Of a stretch of DNA of 64,000 nucleotides, positions 26,143 to 34,831 are shown piece after piece; position 1 is the stretch's first letter; each line of letters opens with the position of its first letter. A program made the position numbers and the translations under genes. The stretch comes from Bacillota bacterium (GTDB lineage Bacteria > Bacillota > Clostridia > Christensenellales > CAG-138), in NCBI GenBank assembly GCA_023390655.1, contig JAEWCL010000003.1, positions 186,001 to 250,000 of the forward strand. The letters run 5' to 3'. Below the pieces are notes generated by a model, which was not told the origin of the DNA, did no database searches, and was given only the letters and a program-made list of their open reading frames with translations.

Positions 26143-26238
26143 TTGAAAATTTTACACTTTACCGTTCGACTGACTGCAAAACAGTAAAAATGAAACAAGG
26201 CAAGTAAAAAATCAAGAATCAGTTTTACAGCATTATAA

Positions 26239-26252
26239 GGTAAACGTTTACG
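26239..26252 (+). promoter_or_regulatory. LacI-type operator, site 3
   Basis: GGTAAACGTTTACG contains the perfect 12-base palindrome GTAAACGTTTAC (26240-26251). Its centre is 110 bases from site 2, a distance that would allow DNA looping by a LacI tetramer or paired dimers. Confidence 0.75.
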
Positions 26253-26327
26253 TTACCCGTTTTTATAGAGTAAAAAGAAGGAACACGAAGACTCTGGAAC
26301 ATATTTTGATCACAATGGAGAGGCGCT

Positions 26328-27005
26328 ATGAACATTAAAATTTCTCCTTCGCTGATGTGCGCGGATATGCTGCATCTGGGTGAGCAGCTCGCCATACTGG
26401 AAAACAAAGCGAATTTTCTGCATATTGATATTATTGATTGGCACTATGTCAAGAACTTTTGCCTTGCACCGCAAATCATGGATCAGATCCGGAAGGTTTC
26501 TTCCATTCCTATGGATGCGCATCTGATGGTTGATAACGTCGATACGGATTTGATGGAGCTTTGTCTGGATTGCGGTGCGGATTCCATTGAAGTCGATCCC
26601 ATGGTGGCGCGTACCAAGATGTTTCGCTTTATTGACCTGGTCAAAAAGCGCGGCAAGAAAATCGGCGTGTATATTAATCCTGCCGATCCATTGGAGATAA
26701 CGTTTTCCTACATCCATCTTCTGGACCGCATCACGTTTATGTCCGTAGATCCGGGCTATGCCGGGCAACGGTTTGTGCGTGAAACGCTGGATAAAATCCG
26801 GGAAGCAAAGCGCCTTAAACTTGAAAAGGGCTATACCTTCGAGATCGAAATCGACGGCTCCTGCAACCGCAATACATACAAAGAGATTTATGATGCCGGA
26901 ACCGAGATCTTCATATTGGGTTCTTCCGGGCTCTTCGGCCTTGACAACGATCTGGAAAAGGCCTGGGCGATGATGACGCGCCACATTGAAGAAACCATTG
27001 GATGA
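26328..27005 (+). CDS. alsE: D-allulose-6-phosphate 3-epimerase (AlsE-like)
   Basis: 225 residues. The RPE-fold motifs are KISPSLMCADML, HIDIIDWHYVKNF, AHLMVD, MSVDPGYAGQRFV and EIEIDGSCNRNTY, ending ILGSSGLFG. The wording SLMC-D and EIEVDGSCN-TY is that of E. coli AlsE rather than of pentose RPE. It would convert allulose 6-P to fructose 6-P, feeding glycolysis. HIDIIDWHYVKNF has Trp where most relatives have Gly (DGHFVPN), next to the metal ligands; the catalytic Asp and His are kept. Confidence 0.88.
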   Translation: MNIKISPSLMCADMLHLGEQLAILENKANFLHIDIIDWHYVKNFCLAPQIMDQIRKVSSIPMDAHLMVDNVDTDLMELCLDCGADSIEVDPMVARTKMFRFIDLVKKRGKKIGVYINPADPLEITFSYIHLLDRITFMSVDPGYAGQRFVRETLDKIREAKRLKLEKGYTFEIEIDGSCNRNTYKEIYDAGTEIFILGSSGLFGLDNDLEKAWAMMTRHIEETIG

Positions 27006-27023
27006 AGACACGGGAGGAAGGAT

Positions 27024-27992
27024 ATGCCAGCGAACGAGCCGTTTATCATAGGCATTGATATCGGGGGCACCAATCTGCGTATTGGCGGCGTCACGCTTAC
27101 GGGAAACTGCCTGCATACCAGCATTTTTCCGAGTGCGGTTCTTTCACAAGGGGGAGACGCCCTTGATCGGCTGGTGCAGGTGGTGGATACATTCCGCTCT
27201 GAACTGGGCGGGGACAACTGCCTTGGCGTTTCGATCGGCTTTCCGGCGACGGTCGCAAAGGACAGAAAGCATGTGCACTCCGTTCCCAATATTTTAAATG
27301 ACCGCGGGGAGCATGTGCTTGACAACCGCAATATTGTAGACCCTATGGAGGCCGCGCTGGGCATGCCGGTCGTCATCAACAGGGATGTCAACAATCTGCT
27401 GGCGTTTGACTGCATGTTCCATGGCCTGAATGGTCTTGAAATCATCGTTGCATGCTACATCGGCACCGGCTTTGGCGGTGCAATCATGATCAACGGCTCT
27501 GTCCTGACCGGCAAGAACGGAGTTGCCGATGAAATCGGCCATATCCCGTATCATAAGAGTGAAAGAATCTGCGCCTGCGGCAAAGTTGCCTGTGCGGAGT
27601 GCTATGCATCCGGCCAAGCGCTTCGGTTGATCCAGAAGGAACAGTTTCCCGATACGTTCATTGGAGATTTATTCATAAAGCACGGCAATGAGGCTGTACT
27701 GCACGAATTTGTAGAGGATTGCGCACTTCCTGTTGCAACGCAAATCAACATTTTTGATCCGGACTGTGTGGTTATCAGCGGCGGCGTCGTCTCGATGCAG
27801 GGCTTTCCCAGGGACGAGCTGATGCGCTATATCATCAAACATACCCGCAAACCGTTCCCCGCAGAAAACTTACGCGTCATTTTTTCCGAGCATCCCAAAG
27901 AGGCGGGCATTATCGGTGCAGCGCTCTCCGGTATGAAGGCCCTTAAGATCGCGTACGACCCGACAGTATTCCGCGCGGCCGTACAAAACTGA
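27024..27992 (+). CDS. alsK: ROK-family D-allose kinase (AlsK-like)
   Basis: 322 residues. GIDIGGTNLRIGG is the ATP loop; INRDVNNLLAFD, CYIGTGFGGAI, ADEIGHIPYH, NIFDPDCVVISGGV and GFPRDELM follow the order and wording of E. coli AlsK, including the AlsK-type FPR(D/E) segment. The zinc motif is reduced to CACGKVACAECYASG, which keeps the Cys residues. It would phosphorylate D-allose at O6. It starts 18 bases after AlsE and precedes the AlsB-like receptor. Confidence 0.85.
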   Translation: MPANEPFIIGIDIGGTNLRIGGVTLTGNCLHTSIFPSAVLSQGGDALDRLVQVVDTFRSELGGDNCLGVSIGFPATVAKDRKHVHSVPNILNDRGEHVLDNRNIVDPMEAALGMPVVINRDVNNLLAFDCMFHGLNGLEIIVACYIGTGFGGAIMINGSVLTGKNGVADEIGHIPYHKSERICACGKVACAECYASGQALRLIQKEQFPDTFIGDLFIKHGNEAVLHEFVEDCALPVATQINIFDPDCVVISGGVVSMQGFPRDELMRYIIKHTRKPFPAENLRVIFSEHPKEAGIIGAALSGMKALKIAYDPTVFRAAVQN

Positions 27993-28058
27993 ATTTGAAT
28001 ATATGTTTCCCCGTCTACGAGGCGGCGGAAATCAATAAACTTAGGAGGAAGTATCATT

Positions 28059-29081
28059 ATGAAGAAAATGCTCTCTCTTGCGCTGGCACTGGTTCTGGCT
28101 TTAGGCCTGCTCGCAGGCTGCCAGCCTGCAGCTCCCGCCCCGTCCACTGAGGCGCCCGCTGCACAGCAGACCCCGGCCGCCGGTGAAGCAACCCCCGCGC
28201 CTGCAGCTGAAGAGAAGTATGCCATGCTGCTCAAGCCTGTTTCCAATGAATATTGGTCGATTATGGAAGCCGGCGTGAAGGAATGGGCTACCCAGCAGGG
28301 TATCACGGTTGACGTGTATGCCGCTGAATCCGAAGAGAATCTCGCCGGTCAGCTTTCCCAGCTTGAAGACATCGCCAAGAAGGGATATGCAGGTATCGCC
28401 GTAGCGCCCCTCTCTCCCGTGAACCTGATTTCCGGCATCGTGATGGTCAATCAGGCCGGCATTCCCATTGTGGACGTTGATGAAGCCGTAGATTTCACCG
28501 AACTCAAGGCAAACGGCGGCGCCATGGTCGGCCAGGTCACCACGGACAACCTCATGGTCGGCAAACGTGCGGGCGAATTCATCGTTGAGAAGATTGGCAC
28601 CGGCAAGGTTGCCATTATCGAAGGAACGGGCGGTAACGTCACCAGCCAGAACAGGTCCGCAGGCGCCAAGGAAGTGTTCGAATCCACCGAGGGCGTTGAG
28701 CTTGTGGCCAGCCAGCCGGGCGATTGGGACCGCGTAAAGTCTCTGGACGTTGCAACCAATATCCTGCAGACCAATCCCGACCTCAAGGCGTTCTATTGCG
28801 CCAACGACACCATGGCGCTTGGCGTATACCAGGCTGTTGTTAACGCCAACAAGCAGGATCAGGTGATCGTAGTTGGTACCGACGGCGTCGCAGGCGCTGT
28901 TGAATCGATCAAGAACGGCGAACTGACCGCTTCCGTCGCACAGGATCCCGTAGGCATCGGTATCCGCTGCATCGAGCTTCTCCGTGAAGCTGTCAAGAAT
29001 GGCTGGAAGGCTGACGCCTCCGCCGAGATCCCCGTTGAATACATCGATTCCTACCTGATCACCAAGGACAACGCAAAGTAA
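28059..29081 (+). CDS. alsB: D-allose-binding lipoprotein of an ABC transporter (AlsB-like)
   Basis: 340 residues after TAGGAGGAAG. The signal peptide MKKMLSLALALVLALGLLAGC ends in the lipobox LAGC (C21), and a Pro/Ala linker leads to a family 2 periplasmic-binding domain. AVAPLSPVNL, GQVTTDNLMVGKRAG, VASQPGDWDRVKSLDVATN and AFYCANDTMALGV closely follow E. coli AlsB. The lipid anchor replaces the free periplasmic form, as expected for a Gram-positive cell. Confidence 0.88.
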   Translation: MKKMLSLALALVLALGLLAGCQPAAPAPSTEAPAAQQTPAAGEATPAPAAEEKYAMLLKPVSNEYWSIMEAGVKEWATQQGITVDVYAAESEENLAGQLSQLEDIAKKGYAGIAVAPLSPVNLISGIVMVNQAGIPIVDVDEAVDFTELKANGGAMVGQVTTDNLMVGKRAGEFIVEKIGTGKVAIIEGTGGNVTSQNRSAGAKEVFESTEGVELVASQPGDWDRVKSLDVATNILQTNPDLKAFYCANDTMALGVYQAVVNANKQDQVIVVGTDGVAGAVESIKNGELTASVAQDPVGIGIRCIELLREAVKNGWKADASAEIPVEYIDSYLITKDNAK

Positions 29082-29110
29082 TCTTAATCCAACAAACGTC
29101 TGTCCAATCA

Positions 29111-29145
29111 TGCCAACCCCACCCGTACCCGGGGTGGGGTTGGCA
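29111..29145 (+). promoter_or_regulatory. Strong hairpin between the receptor and ATPase genes
   Basis: A perfect 14-base-pair stem (TGCCAACCCCACCC pairing with 29132-29145) and 7-base loop lie in the 81-base gap, with no T run. Such hairpins usually protect the upstream receptor mRNA or slow readthrough, giving more binding protein than transporter. Confidence 0.75.
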
Positions 29146-29162
29146 TAAAGCAAGGAGATCCT

Positions 29163-30683
29163 ATGGATTATTTAGTTGAAATGTCGCATATTACAATGAA
29201 ATTTCCCGGCGTTGTCGCACTTGACGACGTTCATTTTAATCTGCTGCCCGGGGAAGTGCATGTGCTGCTCGGCGAAAACGGCGCGGGCAAATCCACACTG
29301 GTCAAAATCCTCAGCGGCGTCAACGAGCCCACTGGTGGATCCATCGTGATTGGAGGAAAGGAATTCTCCAAACTGACACCCCATGAATCTGCCGAAAACA
29401 GAATATCCATCATCTATCAGGAATTGAGCGTGATCAACGAGCTTTCTATTGCGGAAAATATCTTTGTGGGAAAGCTGCCGCATAAAAGGACGCTGGGCGT
29501 CAAGATGGTCGATTATGCCCGGATCAATCAGACGGCGAAGGAATTGCTCCAGCGGATCGGCCTTAACCGGGACCCTTCGACGCCTGTGCAGAATATCTCC
29601 ATCTCCGAAAAACAGCAGGTGGAGATTGCAAAGGCGCTTGCCGCCGATGCAAAGATCATTATTATGGACGAACCCACCTCATCCCTGACCATAGAAGAAA
29701 CCGAAAATCTGTTTAAAATCATCGACCAGCTCAAAAAAGAGGGTATCGGCATCATCTATATTTCCCATAAGCTTAAGGAAATTAAGGCGATAGGCGACAG
29801 GGTGTCGGTACTCAAGGATGGAAAATCCGTGGGTACGCGAGATGTCAAGGACGTTGAGGTCGAAGATTTGGTTTCCATGATGGTCGGCCGGGAGTTGAAA
29901 AATAAATATACCGGCTGTGAGTCGGTCCATCACGAAAGCGGACAACTAATTTTCTCCGTACGCAACCTCACGCGCAAGGACAATTCCGTGCGCAACATCA
30001 GCTTTGATCTTTACCGCGGGGAGATTCTCGGGTTTGCCGGGCTTATCGGGGCGGGCCGCAGCGAACTGATGGAGGGCATTTTCGGCATCCAGCCAATTAG
30101 CTCCGGCGAGATTGAGCTGCTGGGTAAAAAGCTCAATATCAAATCGCCCTATGCCGCGCTCAAAAGCGGCATGGCGTTTGTGACGGAAAACAGGCGTGAA
30201 ACCGGATTTTTCAAAAACTTTGAAATTTGGCGTGAGATTTCCGTTACCAATAACCTCAAGCGCTCCAAGTTCGGCGGCCTGACGGGGCTGACCCGCAACA
30301 ATGAGGATTATACGCGCGCGCAGGAGCAGGTGAAATTGCTCAGGACGAAGTGTTCGGGTATCAATCAGATGACCGCGAACCTATCGGGCGGAAACCAGCA
30401 AAAGGTAATCATCAGTAAATGGCTGTCCGTTGACAGCGATCTGTTCATATTCGACGAGCCCACCAAGGGAATCGACGTGGGCGCGAAGAGCGAAATCTAC
30501 GAGATCATGCGCAACATGGCAAACGCCGGAAAGGGCGTCATCATGGTCTCATCGGAACTTCCGGAGCTGTTGTGTACTTGCGATCGTATCATTGTGTTCC
30601 GCGAGGGCGAACAGACCGCGGAATTCTCCAGTGAGGAAGCGACTGAAGAACGAATCATGCTGGCGGCCACAGCATCAATGTAA
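29163..30683 (+). CDS. alsA: Sugar ABC transporter ATP-binding protein, two ABC domains (AlsA-like)
   Basis: 506 residues, AAGGAGA upstream. The first ABC domain has Walker A GENGAGKST, signature ISISEKQQVEIAKAL and Walker B IIIMDEPTSSL. The second has GLIGAGRSELMEG as a degenerate Walker A, LSGGNQQKVIISKWL and LFIFDEPTKGIDVG. This is the RbsA/AlsA/XylG layout for pentose and hexose import. It pairs with the receptor upstream and the permease 13 bases downstream. Confidence 0.93.
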   Translation: MDYLVEMSHITMKFPGVVALDDVHFNLLPGEVHVLLGENGAGKSTLVKILSGVNEPTGGSIVIGGKEFSKLTPHESAENRISIIYQELSVINELSIAENIFVGKLPHKRTLGVKMVDYARINQTAKELLQRIGLNRDPSTPVQNISISEKQQVEIAKALAADAKIIIMDEPTSSLTIEETENLFKIIDQLKKEGIGIIYISHKLKEIKAIGDRVSVLKDGKSVGTRDVKDVEVEDLVSMMVGRELKNKYTGCESVHHESGQLIFSVRNLTRKDNSVRNISFDLYRGEILGFAGLIGAGRSELMEGIFGIQPISSGEIELLGKKLNIKSPYAALKSGMAFVTENRRETGFFKNFEIWREISVTNNLKRSKFGGLTGLTRNNEDYTRAQEQVKLLRTKCSGINQMTANLSGGNQQKVIISKWLSVDSDLFIFDEPTKGIDVGAKSEIYEIMRNMANAGKGVIMVSSELPELLCTCDRIIVFREGEQTAEFSSEEATEERIMLAATASM

Positions 30684-30696
30684 GAGGTGAATGACT

Positions 30697-31671
30697 ATGC
30701 AGAACAAAGCAAAAGGGAAAGCTTCCTTCCAGTCGGTTTGGGACAAATTCGGCACTCTGGGCATGCTGGTGCTGATTATTATCGGACTCTCCATCGCATC
30801 CCCCAAGTTCTTCCTTACCATGGACAATTTAAAGCAGATTGGCCTGCAGAGCACGGTGTATTTGTTGTTGGCATATGGTGAGTTCTTTGCCATCCTGATC
30901 GCCGGTATCGATCTTTCGGTAGGCTCCATTGCAGGCCTTTCCGGCATGCTTACCGCCATGATGATGAACGCGGGCATGCCCGTGGCGCTTGCGGTGCTGC
31001 TCGGGCTTGTTTGCGCGGCAATCTTCGGCGCAATCAACGGCAGCATCATTAACGCGACCGGGTTGCATCCGTTTGTAATTACGCTGGGTACGCAATCCAT
31101 TTACCGCGGGATTACGCTGGTCATATCCAACGGACGGCCGTTGTTCAATTTTCCCACGTCCTTTAAGGGCATTGCAGGGTATGTATTGGGCATCCCCATC
31201 CCGGTTATCATCACGCTGGCGGTGGCCATTGTTTTGGTGTTCTTCACAACAAAGACCGTGCTGGGACGGAATATTTACGCCTTGGGTGGCAACAAGCAGT
31301 CTGCCTACTACTCCGGCATCAATATCCGCCTGCACACCCTGATTGTACACACGCTTTCGGGCCTGATGGCCGGTATTGCCGGGCTTGTCATGACGGCGCG
31401 TATCGGCGCGGCAGAACCGCTTGCAGGCTCCGGCTATGAAACCTACGCTATCGCCGCGTGCATTATTGGCGGCGCGAGCTTCTTTGGCGGAAAGGGCAAG
31501 ATTGCGGGCATTGTGATCGGCGGCCTGATCATCGGGACCATCAGCAACGGGCTGAACATCCTTAACGTGCCGAGCTTCTGGCAGCAGGTTGTAATGGGTT
31601 CGCTCATTATCGGCTCCGTTGCGCTTGACAAATTTGTGGGTACCCGCGGGCGTACCACTGCGACAATTTAA
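30697..31671 (+). CDS. alsC: Sugar ABC transporter permease (AlsC/RbsC-like)
   Basis: 324 residues from the ATG at 30697; GAGGTGA at 30684-30690 is too close to the ATG at 30691. About ten hydrophobic helices and IAGIDLSVGSIAGLSGML and YAIAACIIGGASFFGGKGKI, the conserved loop that meets the ATPase, mark a RbsC-family permease. It forms the membrane channel with the AlsA-like ATPase. Confidence 0.92.
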   Translation: MQNKAKGKASFQSVWDKFGTLGMLVLIIIGLSIASPKFFLTMDNLKQIGLQSTVYLLLAYGEFFAILIAGIDLSVGSIAGLSGMLTAMMMNAGMPVALAVLLGLVCAAIFGAINGSIINATGLHPFVITLGTQSIYRGITLVISNGRPLFNFPTSFKGIAGYVLGIPIPVIITLAVAIVLVFFTTKTVLGRNIYALGGNKQSAYYSGINIRLHTLIVHTLSGLMAGIAGLVMTARIGAAEPLAGSGYETYAIAACIIGGASFFGGKGKIAGIVIGGLIIGTISNGLNILNVPSFWQQVVMGSLIIGSVALDKFVGTRGRTTATI

Positions 31672-31690
31672 CGAACAGGAGGTGCTCTTC

Positions 31691-32923
31691 ATGGAGCTGC
31701 AAGTAAAAAAGAAGTTGCTTGAGGAAGCGTTAAAAGCAAACGGCGGTATCCTCCGCCTTGCGCCCAGCTGGGTAACGAGAACCTTTCTCCCCCCCGGACG
31801 CAGGCTTAAGCTTGACAACAGGGATATTTATCCCCGTGGCGCAAGCTGGGGTGCCGTCAGCGAACGCTGGATGGCTTCCACCGGTATGTGCGACAATGGT
31901 CCCACTACAGGCCCGTATGAAGGCATGAGCTTCATCGCGGTCAAAACCCCCACCGGCATAGAGAAGATTTTGCTTAAGGAAGCGATCGAGCTCCTTGGCG
32001 ATGCCATCATCGGCAAGGAGGCGATGGAGAAAAATGGGCGTCTGACCTCGTTCGCCAAGTTTTATGATTTCTCTGTGCCCATCCATAACCATGTGCATCT
32101 GATGGCCAAGGAGGCGGCCGCCGTGAACGCGCCGCCCAAGCCCGAAGCATACTATTTTCCGCATGAACTCAATACGTTCCTCTATAATGCGGACTATACC
32201 TTTTTTGGCATCGACCCGCACATCACCAAGCAGGAATTCAAGAGGTATTTGGAGAATTGGGGCCTTGGAGACAATCATATTCTGGAAGTATCCCGTGCGT
32301 ACAAGCTGCGCATGGGGACCGGCTGGGATATCCCCGCAGGCATTCTCCACGCGCCCGGCTCTGTGGTGACGTACGAACCACAGTACATGAGCGATACTTC
32401 GCTGTTCCTGCAGACCATCAACCACGATGTTTATACGGACCGCGAGATGCTTGTGAAATTTATTCCCGAGGACAAGAAGATGGATCTGGATTACATCATT
32501 GATTGTCTTGACTGGGAAGCGAATACGGATCTGGACTTCAAGCACAACCATTACCATGAGCCGATTCCTGTGGAAGACCCAGCCGCAATGTCGGAAAAGG
32601 GATACTACGAGGAGTGGATCGTGTACGGTTCGCCGGAGTTTACAGCAAAGCGTCTTGTTGTGCGTCCCGGCCGCACCGTGACCATTGCGGATGGCGCGTC
32701 CTATGGCTTTATTATGATGCAGGGTCATGGCACCATCGACGGGCTGCCCATTGAGACGCCTGCCTGCATCCGGTACGAGCAGCTGACCTGCGACGAGTAC
32801 TATGTGACCGATGCCGCTGCGAAGAAGGGCGTGACCATCACCAACCTGAGCGACAATGCGGATATTGTGATGCTCAAACACTTTGGCGCATTCAACCATG
32901 ACGCCGATCAGTTCCTCAAATAA
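31691..32923 (+). CDS. Class I mannose-6-phosphate isomerase-like cupin protein
   Basis: 410 residues from the ATG at 31691 (AGGAGG at 31677-31682). VPIHNHVHLMAKE and GWDIPAGILHAPGSVV supply the His ligands of a cupin metal site, and a second cupin half lies near 340-400. The general layout is that of type I phosphomannose isomerase relatives, with limited similarity to true ManA. As the last gene of the allose-type operon it probably isomerises a related sugar or sugar phosphate; the substrate is not determinable. Confidence 0.65.
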   Translation: MELQVKKKLLEEALKANGGILRLAPSWVTRTFLPPGRRLKLDNRDIYPRGASWGAVSERWMASTGMCDNGPTTGPYEGMSFIAVKTPTGIEKILLKEAIELLGDAIIGKEAMEKNGRLTSFAKFYDFSVPIHNHVHLMAKEAAAVNAPPKPEAYYFPHELNTFLYNADYTFFGIDPHITKQEFKRYLENWGLGDNHILEVSRAYKLRMGTGWDIPAGILHAPGSVVTYEPQYMSDTSLFLQTINHDVYTDREMLVKFIPEDKKMDLDYIIDCLDWEANTDLDFKHNHYHEPIPVEDPAAMSEKGYYEEWIVYGSPEFTAKRLVVRPGRTVTIADGASYGFIMMQGHGTIDGLPIETPACIRYEQLTCDEYYVTDAAAKKGVTITNLSDNADIVMLKHFGAFNHDADQFLK

Positions 32924-32944
32924 TTAAGCAATGGAACTAAAAGC

Positions 32945-32980
32945 AAAAGAGCTGATTGTGTAAGCACAGTCAGCTCTTTT
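32945..32980 (+). terminator. Terminator of the allose-type operon
   Basis: AAAAGAGCTGA and TCAGCTCTTTT with inner TTGTG/CACAG form a 16-base-pair stem with one G:U pair and loop TAAG, 21 bases past the stop; it can act on both strands because the next gene is convergent. Confidence 0.8.
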
Positions 32981-33032
32981 GGATATTCTTAGTTTTTTAC
33001 TGGCCGCTTAAGCCTTTTGGAGGGCAACAGTT

Positions 33033-33359
33033 TTATATAGACAGCAGAGGAATGATATTGATGACCGGCTCCTCATAAGGATGAATACACCTGATGGCCT
33101 CAACAGCACTTTTGATGTGTTCCCTGCTGCATCGAAACTCCAATTTATACTCCTTGGCACGGCATAATACACCCACTTCTCCATGAAAAGGCCGGCTTCC
33201 AGGCAAGGGCCGCCAGGTGCCCTCGACCGGGAAATAGGAGGAGACATGGTCATAAGCGCCAACAACACAAGCGCCGATTTCCGTCAGGGCGGAGATTAGG
33301 GGATTAATGCATTCATATGGCAGATACACTTCCACCTTCACATTCGTATCGTCCAGCAT
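33033..33359 (-). CDS. Stand-alone NIF3/YqfO insert-type (PII-like) domain protein
   Basis: 108 residues. VKVEVYLPYECINPLISAL, then GACVVGAYDHVSSYF and the C-terminal AIRCIHPYEEPVINIIPL match the PII/CutA-like domain inserted in DUF34/NIF3 proteins such as YqfO (HPYEE..YDIYPL ending). Here the two metal-binding NIF3 lobes are missing, so only the ligand-sensing trimer module is made. Role unknown. It follows a PstS-like gene by 52 bases and is likely co-transcribed. Confidence 0.75.
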   Translation of the reverse strand: MLDDTNVKVEVYLPYECINPLISALTEIGACVVGAYDHVSSYFPVEGTWRPLPGSRPFHGEVGVLCRAKEYKLEFRCSREHIKSAVEAIRCIHPYEEPVINIIPLLSI

Positions 33360-33411
33360 CCTAAAACCCTCCTTTGTCCGGCCATAACGGCATCGCGCCT
33401 ATTTGCAAGCA

Positions 33412-34602
33412 CTATTGGCCGATTGCGGTATACCCGGTTTTTTCTACCAGATATTGTCCCTGCGGGGATAAGATCCATTCAATGAACCGGCCGACATTGG
33501 GATTATCGCTGCCTGCGGTAACGGCGTAGAATTCGGCGGAGAGGGGATATTCCCCGCTGGCAATGGTACGCTTTTCAGGCTTTACGCCATCCACTTCCAG
33601 CAGCTTGATTTCATTGTTCTGGAGCATCTCCGTTGCAAAGAACAGGAACGAATACCCGATGGCGTTCCGATAGTTCCGGTAACTTGCGGTCTCATGAATG
33701 ATATCGCCCATCCCTGAAGCGATATCTTCCTTGGGCGGCGTCATCAGGTGTTTATCTTCCATCAGCTTTTGGAGCATCGTCTGGCTGCCGCTGTTTTCCG
33801 GGCGCTGAAAGGCCCGGATTGCCTCGTTCTTGCCGCCTACTTCCTTCCAGCTTGTAAGATTGCCGGCATAGATATCCTGAATTTGGGCCGTAGTGAGGCC
33901 GTTTACTTCATTGCGGGCGTTCACAAAAAACACAAACGCTTCTTTCCCAATAGGCGTCAGCTGCAGCGTAAGGCCTTTGCTTTTGGCCTCTTCGAGCTGC
34001 TGCTTCGATGGGCGCGCAGCAAAAACAATGTCCGTTTCACCATTGATCAGCCTTGCATAGGCGTCTATAGTGGTGGTGCATACGACTTCGCCGAGACTTG
34101 CGGCGGCGCCTTCCTTCATGGCATAAAGGTCATATTCCCCGGTCGGATAAACAGCTTGCGCAAAGGCGGCGTACAGGGGATACAGCGCCGTCGCCCCGTC
34201 CAGACGCGGAAGATTGTTCTGCAGCTGCAGGGTGGATACTTCCTCCAGCTTTGCCGCTCTGGTATTTTCGGAAAACGGCTGATACAGCGTAAGATCAACG
34301 CCCTGATCGTTTACCTGGACAAAGCTGTTGCGATAGGCCTGCCCGGCTTCATACACCCCAACGGACAAGACGCAAAGCCCGAGAAATGAAAGAAACAGGA
34401 TGTTGAAGAGCTTCGGCTTGAGAAACTGAAATACCTTTAAGATCACAAACACAATCAGTGCGCCGGTACAAACCAGTACCAGTGGGGAATAAAACAGGCT
34501 TCCCCCAGAAAAAGCCACGATGAACGCGACAAAAAGGCCGATGACCGCCAAAGCGATTGCAGAAACAAGCGTGATGAGTATCTTTGTGAATACCTGCTGC
34601 AC
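33412..34602 (-). CDS. Membrane-anchored PstS-like phosphate-binding protein
   Basis: 396 residues. The first 90 residues hold three hydrophobic helices (ITLVSAIALAVIGLFVAFIV, then two more up to LSFLGLCVLSVGVYEAGQ), unlike the usual single lipobox. The remainder is a PBP_like domain: DGATALYPLYAAFAQAVYP, ETDIVFAARPS, then YAGNLTSWKEVGG and RPENSGSQTMLQ, as in PstS. It may sense or capture phosphate or a similar anion at the membrane. No PstC/A/B genes are beside it, so a sensor or scavenging role is as likely as transport. Confidence 0.75.
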   Translation of the reverse strand: MQQVFTKILITLVSAIALAVIGLFVAFIVAFSGGSLFYSPLVLVCTGALIVFVILKVFQFLKPKLFNILFLSFLGLCVLSVGVYEAGQAYRNSFVQVNDQGVDLTLYQPFSENTRAAKLEEVSTLQLQNNLPRLDGATALYPLYAAFAQAVYPTGEYDLYAMKEGAAASLGEVVCTTTIDAYARLINGETDIVFAARPSKQQLEEAKSKGLTLQLTPIGKEAFVFFVNARNEVNGLTTAQIQDIYAGNLTSWKEVGGKNEAIRAFQRPENSGSQTMLQKLMEDKHLMTPPKEDIASGMGDIIHETASYRNYRNAIGYSFLFFATEMLQNNEIKLLEVDGVKPEKRTIASGEYPLSAEFYAVTAGSDNPNVGRFIEWILSPQGQYLVEKTGYTAIGQ

Positions 34603-34756
34603 GTACTACCTCCAGAACGATTTCACTTCAAGTATTATACCAGAAATTCTGCAAAAGCCGAAGCCTGTCGCGGCAGTTCAGCCTGGCGTCCGGCTCGGCG
34701 TTTGGCGCTTTGGCGAGCGTGACATCGGATGAAGCCTCCCTATACTAGAACATAAG

Positions 34757-34779
34757 AAAAGCACCGATTGGTGCCTTTT
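34757..34779 (-). terminator. Terminator of the HTH regulator gene
   Basis: On the minus strand GCACC/GGTGC pairs around a 4-base loop, flanked by AAAA/TTTT with one bulged base, 53 bases after the regulator stop. Confidence 0.65.
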
Positions 34780-34831
34780 CATGTTTCACAGCAATTCGCC
34801 CGATGAGCCGGGACAATCTCCCCGGCGTTTT

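Noticed and set aside
30829..31818. A 329-codon minus-strand frame opposite the permease
   Set aside because: Antisense shadow of a certain permease gene; no start signals.
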